Source: Celerinatantimonas diazotrophica (GTDB lineage Bacteria > Pseudomonadota > Gammaproteobacteria > Enterobacterales > Celerinatantimonadaceae). Taken from it: DNA of 64,000 bases. Under the pieces are notes generated by a model, which did no database searches, was not told the origin of the DNA, and saw nothing but the letters and a program-made list of their open reading frames with translations. This document shows, piece after piece, positions 35,941 through 46,871 of this stretch; position 1 is the stretch's first letter, and every line of letters begins with the position of its first letter. Location: positions 220,379 through 284,378 of the forward strand of contig NZ_SMGD01000015.1 of NCBI RefSeq assembly GCF_004339545.1, written 5' to 3'. The position numbers and the translations under genes are program-made.

Positions 35941-36732
35941 TTAGCTGTGGTGAATCTCACGAGGAAAATCTTCATCGCTGCGTAATGTTAATACTTCTAC
36001 ACCATCTTCAGTAACTAATAAAGTGTGTTCCCACTGAGCCGAAGGTTGACCATCTTTCGTGGTTGCTGTCCAACCATCTTTCTTATTAACTTTACATTTA
36101 TAAGTTCCGGCATTAAGCATTGGTTCAATTGTGAACGTCATGCCAGCTTTGAGGGGCATTCCTGAGCCTGGCATCCCATAGTGAAGTACCTGTGGTTCTT
36201 CATGAAACCCTTCGCCGATGCCATGACCGCAAAAATCACGAACGACAGAATATCCCTGTGGTTCGGCTACCTGTTGGCAGGCCGCGCCTATATCGCCTAA
36301 AGTGGCGCCTGGACGGACCAATCTTATGGCTGCATAGAGTGCTTCTTGCGCCGTCTTACAGAGTTTACGTTTTAGTGGTGTAGTTTCACCCACAATGAAC
36401 ATTGCGGAGCTGTCTCCGTGATAGTTATCTTTAATCACAGTCACATCAATATTTAAGATATCGCCTTCACGCAACTTTTTAAATGAAGGAATGCCATGGC
36501 AGACGACCTCATTTAATGAGATACAAACTGATTTAGGATATCCATGGTAATTAAGCGGCGCAGGGATCGCTTGTTGTTCATTTACTATGTAGTCGTGGCA
36601 GCGTTGATTCAGCTCTTCAGTAGTGACCCCTTTTTTTACATATGGAGTTATCATTTCCAAGACATCTGCAGCCAGTTTTCCGGCAATACGCATTTTGTTT
36701 ATTTGTTCGGGAGTTTTAATTAAATTTGTCAT
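35941..36732 (-). CDS. map: Methionine aminopeptidase type I
   Basis: A 263-residue metalloprotease removing the initiator methionine from nascent proteins (E. coli 264). Metal ligands of the pita-bread fold are visible: Asp in LNIDVTVI and in GDSSAMF, His in FCGHGIGEGFHEEP, Glu in FTIEPMLNAG and in WEHTLLV. It is divergent from rpsB, as in E. coli, and is the first gene of the map-glnD-dapD run. Confidence 0.97.
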   Translation of the reverse strand: MTNLIKTPEQINKMRIAGKLAADVLEMITPYVKKGVTTEELNQRCHDYIVNEQQAIPAPLNYHGYPKSVCISLNEVVCHGIPSFKKLREGDILNIDVTVIKDNYHGDSSAMFIVGETTPLKRKLCKTAQEALYAAIRLVRPGATLGDIGAACQQVAEPQGYSVVRDFCGHGIGEGFHEEPQVLHYGMPGSGMPLKAGMTFTIEPMLNAGTYKCKVNKKDGWTATTKDGQPSAQWEHTLLVTEDGVEVLTLRSDEDFPREIHHS

Positions 36733-37068
36733 TTGATTTAAGTATCACTTCAGCTTGCTTTAATCGATATTAACATATCGTGGTCAACATAATTTTGGCA
36801 GTGTACCCGATGCGCTTGTTAAGTTGTAGTCAACAAAGGCGATAAAAGGGCTTTAACGTTAAGATTTGCACTTTATCAATGTCTATGAATATGGTATAAA
36901 ACGCGCCGGGAAATGTGGCTTGATAATAAGGCGCATAAAATCCCTGAATAAACGTGTTCTTTAACTTATAACACACACACATCGAGACCTACTCCGGGGT
37001 GCTGCTTTGAATGAGTAGTCGGTCAGTGGGGATGTGTGGAGGCCTAACCCCATAGAGGAAAATAGATT
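36733..37068 (+). promoter_or_regulatory. rpsB promoter and structured S2 leader RNA
   Basis: A promoter TTTATC (36872-36877), 17 bases, TATAAA (36895-36900) is followed by a GC-rich discriminator CGCGCC, the mark of stringently controlled ribosomal genes. The roughly 160-base leader folds strongly: CACACATC (36976-36983) pairs with GATGTGTG (37031-37038), and inside it GACC/GGTC and TACTC/GAGTA pair. GTGGAGGCCTAACCCCA just before the start closely resembles the E. coli rpsB leader (t44/S2-leader family), where S2 represses its own operon. AGAGGA (37054-37059) is the ribosome site. The map promoter must also lie at the left end. Confidence 0.83.
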
Positions 37069-37803
37069 ATGGCAAAAGTATCAATGCGCGATATGTTGCA
37101 GGCAGGTGTTCATTTCGGTCACCAGACTCGTTATTGGAACCCAAAAATGAAACCATTCATCTTTGGTGCTCGTAACAAAGTTCATATCATTAACTTGGAA
37201 AAAACATTGCCATTGTTCAATGAAGCAATGGATATTTTGAGCAACTTAGCTTCTAAAAAAGGTAAAATTCTGTTTGTTGGTACAAAACGTGCTGCAAGCG
37301 GTGCTGTAAAAGAAGCTGCGAGCCGTTGTGATCAGTTTTATGTTAACCACCGCTGGTTAGGTGGCATGTTAACTAACTGGAAAACTGTTCGCCAGTCAAT
37401 CAAACGCCTGAAAGATTTAGAAGCTCAGAGCCAAGACGGCACTTTTGAAAAGTTGACTAAAAAAGAGGCGCTGATGCGTACTCGTGAAATGGAAAAACTG
37501 GAAAAAAGTCTTGGCGGTATTAAAGATATGGGTGGCTTGCCAGATGCACTGTTCGTGATTGACGCTGAACATGAAAGCATCGCCGTTCGCGAAGCAAATA
37601 ACCTGGGCATTCCAGTTATTTCAGTTGTTGATACCAACTCAGATCCAGATGGTATTACACATATCATCCCAGGTAACGATGATGCGATTCGCGCTGTTAA
37701 ACTTTACCTGGAAGCTGCTGCTGATTCGATTCTGGCTGGTCGTCAGGAAGATTTGGTTGTGCAAGCTGAAGAAGATGGTTTCGTTGAAGAAACTGCGGAG
37801 TAA
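37069..37803 (+). CDS. rpsB: 30S ribosomal protein S2
   Basis: A 244-residue S2 protein with the conserved start [20 protein letters not shown], the [12 protein letters not shown] segment near residue 96 and the C-terminal acidic tail. S2 joins late in 30S assembly and is needed for S1 binding. It is first in the rpsB-tsf operon behind a structured autoregulatory leader. Confidence 0.98.
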   Translation: MAKVSMRDMLQAGVHFGHQTRYWNPKMKPFIFGARNKVHIINLEKTLPLFNEAMDILSNLASKKGKILFVGTKRAASGAVKEAASRCDQFYVNHRWLGGMLTNWKTVRQSIKRLKDLEAQSQDGTFEKLTKKEALMRTREMEKLEKSLGGIKDMGGLPDALFVIDAEHESIAVREANNLGIPVISVVDTNSDPDGITHIIPGNDDAIRAVKLYLEAAADSILAGRQEDLVVQAEEDGFVEETAE

Positions 37804-37850
37804 TAAGGAATTTTAATCCCTTATTAACCAAACCCAACTTGTTGGTTAAC

Positions 37851-37869
37851 AGGGGCCTCAAAGGCCCCT
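37851..37869 (+). terminator. rpsB-tsf intergenic hairpin (attenuator)
   Basis: AGGGGCCT / AGGCCCCT with a three-base loop, followed by GTGTTTT. E. coli has a comparable partial terminator between rpsB and tsf that sets the S2 to EF-Ts ratio. Confidence 0.8.
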
Positions 37870-37902
37870 GTGTTTTATCCGAAACGACAGAGGATTTAAC
37901 AA

Positions 37903-38778
37903 ATGGCAATTACTGCTGCTTTGGTAAAAGAACTGCGCGAACGTACAGGCGCAGGTATGATGGATTGTAAGAAAGCCTTGACTGAAACTGATGGCGATAT
38001 CGAACTTGCGATTGAGAATATGCGTAAGTCTGGACAGGCAAAAGCGGCTAAAAAAGCTGGTCGAGTTGCCGCTGAAGGTGCTATTTTTGCAAAAGTTGCA
38101 AACGGTGTCGGTACACTGGTTGAATTTAACTGTGAAACTGACTTCGTTGCTCGCGACAAAAGTTTCCAGGCCCTGGGCGAAGAAATCGCAACAGTGGCAC
38201 ATGATGCTAAACTGAACGATGTTGCTACGCTGCTTGAAACAACATTAGCTAGTGGTGAAACTGTAGAAGTTACTCGTGCTAACTTGGTTGCTAAAATCGG
38301 CGAAAATATGACAGTTCGTCGTGTTGTTAGCGTTGAAGGTGACAACCTTGGAGCCTATGTTCACGGTGGCCGCATTGGGGTTATCACGGTGCTTAAAGGT
38401 GGTGATGAAGAACTGGCTAAAGACTTGGCGATGCACGTTGCGGCAGCCAGCCCACAGTTCGTTAAACCAGACGATGTACCTGCTGAAGTTGTTGAAAAAG
38501 AAAAAGCAATTCAAATTGATATTGCAATGAACAGCGGTAAACCTGCTGAAATTGCAGAAAAAATGGTTGCTGGCCGGATGAAAAAATTCACTGGCGAAAT
38601 CAGCTTAACTGGTCAGGATTTTGTAAAAGATCCTTCAATGAGCGTCGCACAGTTGCTCAAATCGAAAGGTGCAGATGTTGAAACATTTGTTCGCCTGGAA
38701 GTTGGTGAAGGTATCGAAAAACAAGAAGAAGATTTTGCTGCTGAAGTTGCCGCTCAGATGGCTGCTGCTAAAAAGTAA
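37903..38778 (+). CDS. tsf: Elongation factor Ts
   Basis: A 291-residue nucleotide-exchange factor for EF-Tu. The N-terminal UBA-like domain contains [16 protein letters not shown] (residues 9-24), and the EF-Tu-contacting [10 protein letters not shown] motif lies near residue 77. It is the second gene of the rpsB operon, 99 bases downstream across an attenuator hairpin, and is followed by a strong terminator. Confidence 0.98.
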   Translation: MAITAALVKELRERTGAGMMDCKKALTETDGDIELAIENMRKSGQAKAAKKAGRVAAEGAIFAKVANGVGTLVEFNCETDFVARDKSFQALGEEIATVAHDAKLNDVATLLETTLASGETVEVTRANLVAKIGENMTVRRVVSVEGDNLGAYVHGGRIGVITVLKGGDEELAKDLAMHVAAASPQFVKPDDVPAEVVEKEKAIQIDIAMNSGKPAEIAEKMVAGRMKKFTGEISLTGQDFVKDPSMSVAQLLKSKGADVETFVRLEVGEGIEKQEEDFAAEVAAQMAAAKK

Positions 38779-38794
38779 AATTTCTGCTATCGAT

Positions 38795-38827
38795 GGTTGT
38801 AGCAGCTAGACTGCTACAACCTTTTCT
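38795..38827 (+). terminator. Terminator after tsf
   Basis: An 11-bp perfect stem GGTTGTAGCAG / CTGCTACAACC with a CTAGA loop, followed by TTTTCT. Confidence 0.92.
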
Positions 38828-38859
38828 ATGTCCCCCATGATTAAAGAGATACATAAGCG

Positions 38860-39612
38860 ATGAGTATCAACCCCAAACCCGCATATCGGCGAATTTTGTT
38901 AAAACTTTCTGGTGAAGCTCTGATGGGCAGTGAAGGCTTTGGTATTGACCCTTCAGTTCTAGGCCGTATGGCACTAGAAATAAAAGAGCTTGTAGAGTTA
39001 GGTGTCCAAGTCGGACTCGTGATCGGTGGTGGTAACTTATTTCGTGGTGAAGGTTTAGCCAAATCAGGGATGAATCGCGTTGTGGGTGACCATATGGGGA
39101 TGCTAGCGACTGTGATGAATGGTCTGGCAATGCGTGATGCCCTCGATCGAGCTTATGTTAATGCGCGGTTGATGTCAGCAATTGAGCTGACTGGTGTTTG
39201 TGATTCCTATAACTGGTCTGATGCAATTAGCAATCTTAAAGGTGGGAAAGTCGTTATTTTCTGTGCGGGTACGGGAAACCCTTTCTTCACCACCGACTCA
39301 GCTGCGTGTCTTCGCGGGATTGAGATTGAAGCAGATGCGGTTCTTAAGGGAACCAAAGTGGATGGCGTATATGATAGTGATCCGGCTCAAAATCCAGATG
39401 CTAATTTATACTCAGAACTTTCATATGCTCAGGTTCTCGATCAAGAATTGAAGGTTATGGACCTTGCAGCTTTCACTTTAGCGAGAGATCATGGATTACC
39501 AATCCGGGTATTCAATATGAATAAACCGGGGGCCCTGAAGCGTGTTGTCATGGGACAAAACGAAGGTACAGTTATTCATAAAATGGCCGATTCGCTTGGC
39601 GAGGACAAATAA
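38860..39612 (+). CDS. pyrH: UMP kinase
   Basis: A 250-residue bacterial UMP kinase of the amino-acid-kinase fold (not related to eukaryotic UMP/CMP kinases), converting UMP to UDP, with GTP activation and UTP inhibition in known members. Motifs: [13 protein letters not shown] (near residue 11), [10 protein letters not shown] near 55, and [17 protein letters not shown] near 139. It is followed one base after its stop by frr. Confidence 0.98.
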   Translation: MSINPKPAYRRILLKLSGEALMGSEGFGIDPSVLGRMALEIKELVELGVQVGLVIGGGNLFRGEGLAKSGMNRVVGDHMGMLATVMNGLAMRDALDRAYVNARLMSAIELTGVCDSYNWSDAISNLKGGKVVIFCAGTGNPFFTTDSAACLRGIEIEADAVLKGTKVDGVYDSDPAQNPDANLYSELSYAQVLDQELKVMDLAAFTLARDHGLPIRVFNMNKPGALKRVVMGQNEGTVIHKMADSLGEDK

Positions 39613-39613
39613 C

Positions 39614-40171
39614 GTGATTAAAGACATTAAACAAGATGCGCGTGAGCGCATGGAAAAAAGTATCGATGCTTTGCGTAGCCAAATGGCTAAGATCCGTACT
39701 GGTCGTGCGCACCCAAGCCTGTTGGATAGTATTACTGTTTCTTATTATGGCAGTGAAACACCACTGAACCAACTGGCTAATGTTGGGACTGAAGATTCTC
39801 GTACGCTGACTGTGACTGTTTATGATCGTTCGGCGATACAGGCAGTTGAAAAAGCAATTATGACCTCTAATCTGGGGCTCAATCCGTCCTCTGCGGGCGC
39901 TGTTATTCGCATTCCTTTGCCACCATTAACAGAAGAGCGTCGCAAAGACCTGATTAAATTAGTGCGTGCTGAAGCAGAGCAGGGTAAAGTTGCAATTCGT
40001 AATATTCGCCGTGATGCAAATAGTTCAATTAAAGCATTGCTTAAAGATAAAGAGATCAGCGAAGATGAAGATCGTCAGGGACAAGATGAGATTCAGAAGT
40101 TTACTGATGAGTTTGTAAGTAAAGTTGATAAACTCCTAGAAGGTAAAGAAAAAGAGTTAATGGAAATTTGA
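39614..40171 (+). CDS. frr: Ribosome recycling factor
   Basis: A 185-residue L-shaped factor that with EF-G splits post-termination ribosomes; the length equals E. coli RRF. Conserved features are the [15 protein letters not shown] block near residue 27 and the C-terminal [14 protein letters not shown] helix region. GTG at 39614 is chosen, with GAGG 9 bases upstream in the pyrH 3' end. A longer in-frame ATG at 39542 lies within pyrH and is rejected. A GC-rich terminator follows. Confidence 0.97.
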   Translation: MIKDIKQDARERMEKSIDALRSQMAKIRTGRAHPSLLDSITVSYYGSETPLNQLANVGTEDSRTLTVTVYDRSAIQAVEKAIMTSNLGLNPSSAGAVIRIPLPPLTEERRKDLIKLVRAEAEQGKVAIRNIRRDANSSIKALLKDKEISEDEDRQGQDEIQKFTDEFVSKVDKLLEGKEKELMEI

Positions 40172-40186
40172 TTTTCCGTGCTTAAA

Positions 40187-40212
40187 GCCGCGCCATCGCG
40201 CGCGGCGTTTTT
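40187..40212 (+). terminator. Terminator after frr
   Basis: A 7-bp GC stem GCCGCGC / GCGCGGC followed by GTTTTT. It lies upstream of the chosen uppS start, another reason to reject a longer uppS frame. Confidence 0.9.
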
Positions 40213-40231
40213 ATTTATGGGGTACAACTAT

Positions 40232-40996
40232 ATGAGCGCTAGCGAGTCAGCTGACCATGTTTCGGGAGCTTTCCCTCGCCATGTTGCGATAATTATGGAT
40301 GGTAATGGGCGCTGGGCTAAGCGGCGAGGAAAGCTAAGAGTTTCCGGGCACAATGAAGGTGCCAAGACTGTTCGTAAAATAGTAAGAAGTGCATCAATTT
40401 TAGGGATTGAACAACTCACTTTATTTGCTTTTAGCAGTGAAAATTGGCGTCGACCGCTTGACGAAGTCAATAATTTGATGAAGCTATTTATGAATGTGCT
40501 TCAGCGTGAAAGTAAAAATCTTAATAAGAATAATGTTCGGTTGCGAATCATCGGTGGGCGTAGTGAGTTTTCTTTAGCATTACAAAAAAAGATGGCCGCA
40601 GTGGAAGCGAACACCGCTCAAAATAATGGACTAACATTAAATATAGCTGCCAATTATGGTGGCCGCTGGGATATCACCGAACAGATGCGCAGCCTTGCAG
40701 AAAGGGTAAGTTGTGGTGAATTGCAACCTAGTGATATGAATGAAACATTGCTTCAGCAGTCGTTTATTCAAAATAGCGTTGGTGATGTTGATCTGATGAT
40801 CCGCACCGGTGGCGAGCATCGGATTAGCAATTTTCTGATTTGGCAGTTGGCGTATGCCGAATTATATTTTACTGAAACATTATGGCCTGATTTTGATGAA
40901 CAAGCGTTTAGCGATGCGCTAGCCTCTTACGTGCAACGTGAGCGTCGATTCGGTTGTACGAGCGAACAAATTCAGCATTTGATTAGTGCAGAGTAA
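40232..40996 (+). CDS. uppS: Undecaprenyl diphosphate synthase (cis-prenyltransferase)
   Basis: A 254-residue enzyme adding eight isopentenyl units in cis to farnesyl diphosphate to make the C55 carrier precursor for peptidoglycan and O-antigen. [18 protein letters not shown] near residue 17 holds the catalytic Asp; [20 protein letters not shown] and TLWPDF are the C-terminal substrate motifs. Start: the ATG at 40232 with GGGG 9 bases upstream; ATG 40217 is possible, and an earlier start at 40178 would place a terminator hairpin inside the gene. Confidence 0.96.
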   Translation: MSASESADHVSGAFPRHVAIIMDGNGRWAKRRGKLRVSGHNEGAKTVRKIVRSASILGIEQLTLFAFSSENWRRPLDEVNNLMKLFMNVLQRESKNLNKNNVRLRIIGGRSEFSLALQKKMAAVEANTAQNNGLTLNIAANYGGRWDITEQMRSLAERVSCGELQPSDMNETLLQQSFIQNSVGDVDLMIRTGGEHRISNFLIWQLAYAELYFTETLWPDFDEQAFSDALASYVQRERRFGCTSEQIQHLISAE

Positions 40997-41016
40997 CCTA
41001 TGAATAGAGGATTAAT

Positions 41017-41862
41017 TTGTTAAGGCAGCGGATTATCACAGCGCTCTTGCTGGCGCCAATTGCAATTATTTGTATTTTTTTCCTTCCTATAAAGGGACTA
41101 GCCGTTCTTTTATCGGCTATCGTTTTAATTGCCAGTTATGAATGGTCAGGGCTAGTGAGTCGCTCTGCTCTTACTCGCACTGGTATTACTGTTACTTTAG
41201 CCTTTTTCTGGTTCGCTAGTTTTTCAGTATTTTCTTGGCAGCGTGTTGCTGATAATAGTGGTTTAATCGCACTATTTTTTATTGCCGTTATTTTTTGGTT
41301 ATTAGCTCTATTATTGGTGCTGCGTTATCCTGATAGTGCTCAATATTGGTCAACTAAACCGTTACTCAAATGCTGCGCTGGATTACTCGCATTAATCCCG
41401 TTTGGATGGTCAATGTTGATTTTAAGGAATACCAACACGCAGCATTCTTGGATTGGTGCTTTATGGGTTGTGTATGTGATGGCCTTAGTTTGGGCTGCTG
41501 ATACCGGTGCTTATTTTGCAGGGCGTCGCTTTGGCCGTATTAAATTAGCCCAGAAAGTGAGTCCGAATAAGACCATTGAAGGGCTCGCCGGGGGCCTTAT
41601 TGCTGCGATGGTGATCTGTTTGCTGGTGTTAACCATTGTTAACCCGGATATTAATGGTTGGGTTTTCTTCGGTACATCAGTACTGACTGCTCTGGTCTCT
41701 GTACTAGGTGATCTATTTGAGAGCATGTTAAAACGAGAGGCTAACATTAAAGATAGTGGTTCAATTTTACCAGGTCATGGCGGTATTTTGGATCGAATCG
41801 ATAGCCTGACAGCTGCTTTGCCAGTCTTTACATTTTGTTATCTATTGTGGGTCGCTTTATGA
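41017..41862 (+). CDS. cdsA: Phosphatidate cytidylyltransferase
   Basis: A 281-residue polytopic inner-membrane enzyme making CDP-diacylglycerol from CTP and phosphatidate, the entry to all phospholipids. About eight membrane helices are followed by the CDP-alcohol signature near residues 205-270: SVLGDLFESMLKREANIKD and LPGHGGILDRIDSL. The start is TTG at 41017 with AGAGG 6 bases upstream. Its stop overlaps the dxr ATG (ATGA). Confidence 0.96.
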   Translation: MLRQRIITALLLAPIAIICIFFLPIKGLAVLLSAIVLIASYEWSGLVSRSALTRTGITVTLAFFWFASFSVFSWQRVADNSGLIALFFIAVIFWLLALLLVLRYPDSAQYWSTKPLLKCCAGLLALIPFGWSMLILRNTNTQHSWIGALWVVYVMALVWAADTGAYFAGRRFGRIKLAQKVSPNKTIEGLAGGLIAAMVICLLVLTIVNPDINGWVFFGTSVLTALVSVLGDLFESMLKREANIKDSGSILPGHGGILDRIDSLTAALPVFTFCYLLWVAL

Positions 41863-43052
41863 ATGCCCGTCGTCTAGTTATTTTGGGTGCTACTGGTTCA
41901 ATTGGTCGTAGCACTTTGAAAGTTGTCAGAGAAAATCCGTCTTTATATCAGATCCATTGTTTAACAGGTCATCGTAACAGTGCCCGTATGGCCGAGCTTA
42001 TTGATGAATTTAAACCCCGTTATGTGGTGATGTCTGATTTGTCTGCTGCGCGTGAATTAAAGCATCAGGTTAATGGGGTGTGTGATGTTTTAGATTCCTC
42101 TGAAGCACTGATTCAAGCTGCCAGTGATCCAGATGCAGATATAGTGATGGCTGCTATTGTCGGAGGTGCTGGACTTCGGCCAACCCTCGCAGCGGTAAGA
42201 TCGGGTAAGACTGTATTATTGGCTAATAAAGAAGCATTAGTGATGACAGGCTTGTTGTTGATGCAAGAAGCCAAGCAAAGTGGTGCAAAAATATTACCAG
42301 TTGATAGTGAACATAATGCTATGTTCCAGTGTTTACCTAAACAGGTGCAAACTAATTTAGGATTTTGCGATTTAAGAGCCAATGGTGTTTCTAAATTGCT
42401 ATTGACTGGCTCTGGTGGGCCTTTTCGTACGTTGGCTTTGGATAAGTTAGAAGATGTGAGTGTGGCTCAAGCTATTCACCATCCAAACTGGTCAATGGGA
42501 GCGAAAATTTCAGTTGATTCAGCAACGATGATGAATAAAGGTCTTGAGTATATTGAAGCTAAACGACTTTATCACGCAGCTCGCTGTGAGCTTGAAGTGA
42601 TTATTCATCCGCAGTCGGTGATTCATTCGATGATTCAATATTGTGATGGTTCCGTTTTAGCTCAGTTGGGCGAGCCGGATATGGCAACGCCCATCGCTTG
42701 CGCAATGGCTTATCCACAAAGAATTTCTTCTGGTGTGGAACCTCTGGACTTTTTAGCACTCAAAGAATTGACTTTTGCTGCTCCAGACTATCAGCGATAT
42801 CCTTGTTTGAAGTTAGCGATAGATGCTTGTTATCAAAGCCAGTTCGCGACGACCGCTCTCAATGCGGCTAACGAAGTCGCTGTTCAGGCTTTTTTAAAGG
42901 GTCAAATTAAGTTTACTGATATAGCTGGGGTCGTCGAATCTTGTCTGGCTCAGCTTGATGAGCAAAATCGGCAGTTGGAACTTGATGATTTGCTTGCTCT
43001 GGATGGGCAAATTCGCCAAGTTGCCGTTCAATATGTGCGGAATAGGTGCTAA
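41859..43052 (+). CDS. dxr: 1-deoxy-D-xylulose-5-phosphate reductoisomerase
   Basis: A 397-residue NADPH enzyme making 2-C-methyl-D-erythritol 4-phosphate, the committed step of the MEP isoprenoid pathway (E. coli 398). LVILGATGSIGRSTL near residue 6 binds NADPH, and the metal/substrate sites are in LPVDSEHNAMFQ and MGAKISVDSATMMNKGLE. ATG overlaps the cdsA stop by four bases; a frame extending to 41835 lies in cdsA and is not used. Confidence 0.97.
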   Translation: MNARRLVILGATGSIGRSTLKVVRENPSLYQIHCLTGHRNSARMAELIDEFKPRYVVMSDLSAARELKHQVNGVCDVLDSSEALIQAASDPDADIVMAAIVGGAGLRPTLAAVRSGKTVLLANKEALVMTGLLLMQEAKQSGAKILPVDSEHNAMFQCLPKQVQTNLGFCDLRANGVSKLLLTGSGGPFRTLALDKLEDVSVAQAIHHPNWSMGAKISVDSATMMNKGLEYIEAKRLYHAARCELEVIIHPQSVIHSMIQYCDGSVLAQLGEPDMATPIACAMAYPQRISSGVEPLDFLALKELTFAAPDYQRYPCLKLAIDACYQSQFATTALNAANEVAVQAFLKGQIKFTDIAGVVESCLAQLDEQNRQLELDDLLALDGQIRQVAVQYVRNRC

Positions 43053-44404
43053 TGCAAAGTTTTATCTGGAATGCGTTTTTCTTCATTGTCGCGTTAGGTT
43101 TGTTAGTGGCAATCCACGAGTTCGGCCATTTTTGGGTGGCTCGGCGATGCGGTGTGAAAGTTGAGCGCTTTTCGATAGGATTTGGGAAAACAATTTGGTC
43201 ACGTATTGGCCAGGATGGAACCGAATATATCTTGGCTTTAATTCCGCTAGGTGGCTACGTCAAAATGCTTGATGAGCGGGTGGAGCCTGTACCTGAGCAG
43301 TTGCGTTCCCAGGCTTTTAACAATCAGTCTTTGGCTGCTCGAGCTGCAATCGTTGCCGCAGGGCCACTGGCTAATTTCCTTTTAGCGATTGTGGCCTTCT
43401 GGGTTATGCTGATGATCGGTATCCCCGGAGTAAAACCCGTATTGGGGAATATCCCTGCGGATAGCCTAGCTGCAAAATCAGGGCTTAAAGCCGGTCAACA
43501 AGTGTTAGCGGTTGATGGCCACCCAGTGCAAGATTGGCACAATCTGATGTTGTCGCTTATTTCCCATGTTGGCGAAGATAATGTTACTGTTCGCGTTAAC
43601 TCTGACACGGATGGTATTGAAGATCATCATCTTGACTTATCTTCTTGGCGCATTGGTAGCAATTCTGAACACAATCCGCTTAATGATATCGGTGTTGTGC
43701 AATATCTTCCCAAAATTTCTTTGCAAGTCGCAAAAGTCGTTCCTAAGAGCCCGGCTGCTAATGCGGGACTGCAACAAGGGGATCAACTTTTATCTGCGGG
43801 TGGACAAAAGCTTAATACTTGGGAGCAATTTACGACAATGGTTCGTCATCACGCAGGACAGTCGATGCCTTTGAGTATTGAACGCCAAGGTCAAATGTTG
43901 CATTTGAATGTGGTGCCAGAAAAACGACATGCGAATGGCCAGACATTTGGATTTATGGGAGTGGCACCAAAGGTTGAGCCGTATCCGAGTGATTACTTGA
44001 TCACTATTCAATACGGACCGCTAGAGTCATTGTATAAAGGTGTTGAGCGTACTTGGCAGACAACGCGAATTACGATTGATATGCTTGTCAAGCTGGTAAC
44101 AGGAAAAGTATCTGTACAGAATTTAAGTGGTCCAATTTCGATTGCCCGCGGGGCTGGACAGTCAGCACATTATGGGTTGGCTTATTTTCTTGGATTTCTA
44201 GCTTTAGTTAGTGTTAACTTAGGTATCCTAAATTTGGTACCTTTACCGGTTTTAGATGGTGGACATCTATTATTCTTCGCTATTGAGGCGGTAACGCGTC
44301 GTCCTGTATCCGAACGAGTGCTTGAAGTTGGGATGCGGATCGGTACATCCGTTTTAGTGGTTGTTATGATGTTTGCTCTTTTTAATGATTTAATGCGCTT
44401 ATAA
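43052..44404 (+). CDS. rseP: Site-2 protease RseP
   Basis: A 450-residue intramembrane zinc metalloprotease (same length as E. coli RseP) that cleaves RseA after DegS to release sigma E, and clears signal peptides. HEFGH near residue 22 is the zinc motif, the [12 protein letters not shown] segment near 393 supplies the third ligand, and two PDZ domains lie between (about 115-195 and 215-300). ATG is in a TAATG overlap with the dxr stop. It is the upstream neighbour of bamA. Confidence 0.97.
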   Translation: MQSFIWNAFFFIVALGLLVAIHEFGHFWVARRCGVKVERFSIGFGKTIWSRIGQDGTEYILALIPLGGYVKMLDERVEPVPEQLRSQAFNNQSLAARAAIVAAGPLANFLLAIVAFWVMLMIGIPGVKPVLGNIPADSLAAKSGLKAGQQVLAVDGHPVQDWHNLMLSLISHVGEDNVTVRVNSDTDGIEDHHLDLSSWRIGSNSEHNPLNDIGVVQYLPKISLQVAKVVPKSPAANAGLQQGDQLLSAGGQKLNTWEQFTTMVRHHAGQSMPLSIERQGQMLHLNVVPEKRHANGQTFGFMGVAPKVEPYPSDYLITIQYGPLESLYKGVERTWQTTRITIDMLVKLVTGKVSVQNLSGPISIARGAGQSAHYGLAYFLGFLALVSVNLGILNLVPLPVLDGGHLLFFAIEAVTRRPVSERVLEVGMRIGTSVLVVVMMFALFNDLMRL

Positions 44405-44424
44405 TTAGGACCTCTTTCTTCTCT

Positions 44425-46851
44425 ATGTATAAAAAGAAGTTTCTTGCAGCAGCATTGGCCGCTTTATGGTCAGGGATGAGTTTAGCTGCCCAATCTGGTG
44501 AGTTTAAAGTTAGTAGTATTCATGTTGAGGGGTTACAGCGAGTTTCGCTTGGGGCTGCATTATTACAGCTTCCTCTGCGGGTCGGAGATGAAGTAACTCG
44601 CGATGATATTAGTGACAGTCTTAAACAACTTTACCGTAGTGGTGATTTTCAGGATGTTTCTGTTTACCGGGATCATGATGCTCTTATATATAAAGTAAAA
44701 GAGCGCCCGGTCATTGCCAGCCTTGAATTCTCCGGTAATCACGATGTAAAAACAGATAAACTCAAAAAGAGCTTATCTGCTCAAGGAATTAAAGTTGGTG
44801 AGCCGTTGGACAGAACGAATCTGACCAACATTGAAAAAGGTTTAGAAGACTTCTATTACTCAGTTGGTAAATATAATGCTAGGGTCAAAGCAATTGTTAC
44901 AACATTGCCACGGAATCGTGTTGACCTTAAATTTGCCTTTCAAGAGGGGTTGTCGGCGAAGATCCAACAGATTAACTTTGTGGGTAATAAACACTTTTCA
45001 AATCAAAAACTTCTAGATCAGATGCAACTGACTGATTACGTTCCTTGGTGGGATTTGATGGGTGATCAGAAATACCAAAAACAAAAACTTGCGGGCGATT
45101 TAGAAACAATTAAAAATTTCTATTTTGACCGTGGTTATGCTCGTTTTAAAATTACATCCACTCAGGTTGCGCTGACTCCTAACCGACATCAGGTTTATAT
45201 TACCGTGAATGTTCATGAGGGAGGAGTTTATAAAATTAAGAAAGTAGCTCTTGACGGCGATTTGCTGGGTAAAAAAGCACAAATGGAAAAATTAATTCCC
45301 ATTCAGCCTGGTGCTACTTATAACGGCTCTGATATTTCGCAGATGCAGGATACGTTAGAAAAATATTTGGGCCGATTTGGATATGCTTACCCACAAATTC
45401 AGGTGTATCCCGAATTTGATGACAAAGATAAACAAGTCACATTGCATGTCAATGTTGACCCAGGTAGGCGTGTCTATGTTCGTCATATTAATATCACTGG
45501 CAACACCGTCACCAGTGATAATGTGATTCGCCGCGAAATGCGCCAAATGGAAAGTACTTGGTTATCCAATCGTAATATTGAACAGTCGAAAAAAAGGCTC
45601 AATCGACTCGGTTTGTTTAAATCTGTTGATAGTAATACGACTCGAGTATCGGGAAGTCCGAATGAGGTGGACGTTGGTGTAGCTGTTAAAGAACAGTCTA
45701 CCGGGTCAATTACCGCTGGGATTGGCTATGGTACTACCTCTAAAATCAGCATAAATGCTGGGATCAGCCAGAAGAACTTTATGGGTACAGGTGATTACGT
45801 GGCAATTAAAGCCTCTCGTAACACCTATTCAAAAGAGCTTAGCTTATCGCATACTAACCCTTATTTTACAAAAGACGGTGTAAGTTTAGGTGAACGGCTC
45901 TATTACAAAGACTTTGATGCATCAAAAGCCAACTTGGTCAGTTACACCAATAAATCAATTGGACTGAAAGGCACTCTCGGTTTTCCAGTTAATGAAAATA
46001 ATCGCCTATCAATTGGCCTCGGGGGCGAGATTAATAAAATTTCTCAGGCTGACCCGTATGAACAGGTTCGACAGTTCTGGCGGATTTATAAATCTAATGT
46101 GAGTGGTACCAATAATTCACTGGACTTTAAAAATGTCACGCTCGATTTGGGCTGGACCCGCAATACGCTAGATTACGGTAAGTTTCCAACCGATGGTTCA
46201 AAACAGCAATTCTCGTTTGAGATATCAGTGCCGGGTTCTGATACCCAGTATTTTAAAACGAGCATTGATTCAAGTAATTATTTTCCATTAACAGATAATC
46301 ACCATTGGGTACTGAAAACCTATGGGAAAGTCGGGTATGGTAATGGTTATGGCACAGTAAATGGTGGTGATCAGATCTTACCGTTTTTCGAAAATTTCTA
46401 TGCTGGTGGTTGGGGATCGGTTCGAGGTTTTTCATCCAATACAATTGGGCCCAGAGCGATCTATGCTAATGATAATAACGGCAATACAGAGTATGTTCCT
46501 GGGGGGGCAATTGGCGGGAACGGAATGGCGACGGGGAGCGTAGAGCTGATATTCCCAACTCCATTTTTAAGTGAATCTTATGCCGACCAAATTCGAACCA
46601 CTGCATTTTTGGATTTTGGTTCGGTATGGGATACAGAATATGACACATCTCAAGCAATGCGCCAATGTGTGAAAGATTGTGGTGAAATCGCTGATTATAC
46701 AAATCCAGGACGAATTCGTGCTGCAGCTGGGATTTCTGTACAATGGTGGTCGCCGATTGGACCAGTGGTCTTCTCGCTGGCTAAACCAGTTAAAAAATAT
46801 CCAGGTGATGATACCGAGTTTTTCTCATTTAATTTAGGTCAAACGTTTTAA
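44425..46851 (+). CDS. bamA: Outer membrane protein assembly factor BamA
   Basis: An 808-residue Omp85 protein (E. coli 810). A signal peptide ([22 protein letters not shown]) is followed by five POTRA domains to about residue 420 and a 16-strand beta-barrel. The lid-lock motif VRGF occurs near residue 665, and the chain ends in the C-terminal aromatic signature (NLGQTF). BamA inserts beta-barrel proteins into the outer membrane; rseP upstream and skp downstream are functional partners. Confidence 0.98.
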   Translation: MYKKKFLAAALAALWSGMSLAAQSGEFKVSSIHVEGLQRVSLGAALLQLPLRVGDEVTRDDISDSLKQLYRSGDFQDVSVYRDHDALIYKVKERPVIASLEFSGNHDVKTDKLKKSLSAQGIKVGEPLDRTNLTNIEKGLEDFYYSVGKYNARVKAIVTTLPRNRVDLKFAFQEGLSAKIQQINFVGNKHFSNQKLLDQMQLTDYVPWWDLMGDQKYQKQKLAGDLETIKNFYFDRGYARFKITSTQVALTPNRHQVYITVNVHEGGVYKIKKVALDGDLLGKKAQMEKLIPIQPGATYNGSDISQMQDTLEKYLGRFGYAYPQIQVYPEFDDKDKQVTLHVNVDPGRRVYVRHINITGNTVTSDNVIRREMRQMESTWLSNRNIEQSKKRLNRLGLFKSVDSNTTRVSGSPNEVDVGVAVKEQSTGSITAGIGYGTTSKISINAGISQKNFMGTGDYVAIKASRNTYSKELSLSHTNPYFTKDGVSLGERLYYKDFDASKANLVSYTNKSIGLKGTLGFPVNENNRLSIGLGGEINKISQADPYEQVRQFWRIYKSNVSGTNNSLDFKNVTLDLGWTRNTLDYGKFPTDGSKQQFSFEISVPGSDTQYFKTSIDSSNYFPLTDNHHWVLKTYGKVGYGNGYGTVNGGDQILPFFENFYAGGWGSVRGFSSNTIGPRAIYANDNNGNTEYVPGGAIGGNGMATGSVELIFPTPFLSESYADQIRTTAFLDFGSVWDTEYDTSQAMRQCVKDCGEIADYTNPGRIRAAAGISVQWWSPIGPVVFSLAKPVKKYPGDDTEFFSFNLGQTF

Positions 46852-46871
46852 GTAATTGATAGGAGTTCCCA

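Noticed and set aside
37858..38345. Two long minus-strand frames opposite tsf (up to 149 codons)
   Set aside because: They are antisense shadows produced by the strong codon bias of a highly expressed gene.
39542..39613. Longer frr starting inside pyrH
   Set aside because: The extra residues are an out-of-frame reading of pyrH; GTG 39614 gives the 185-residue family length.
40178..40231. Longer uppS starting near 40178
   Set aside because: The added codons cover the frr terminator hairpin and T tract; family alignment begins near the ATG at 40232.
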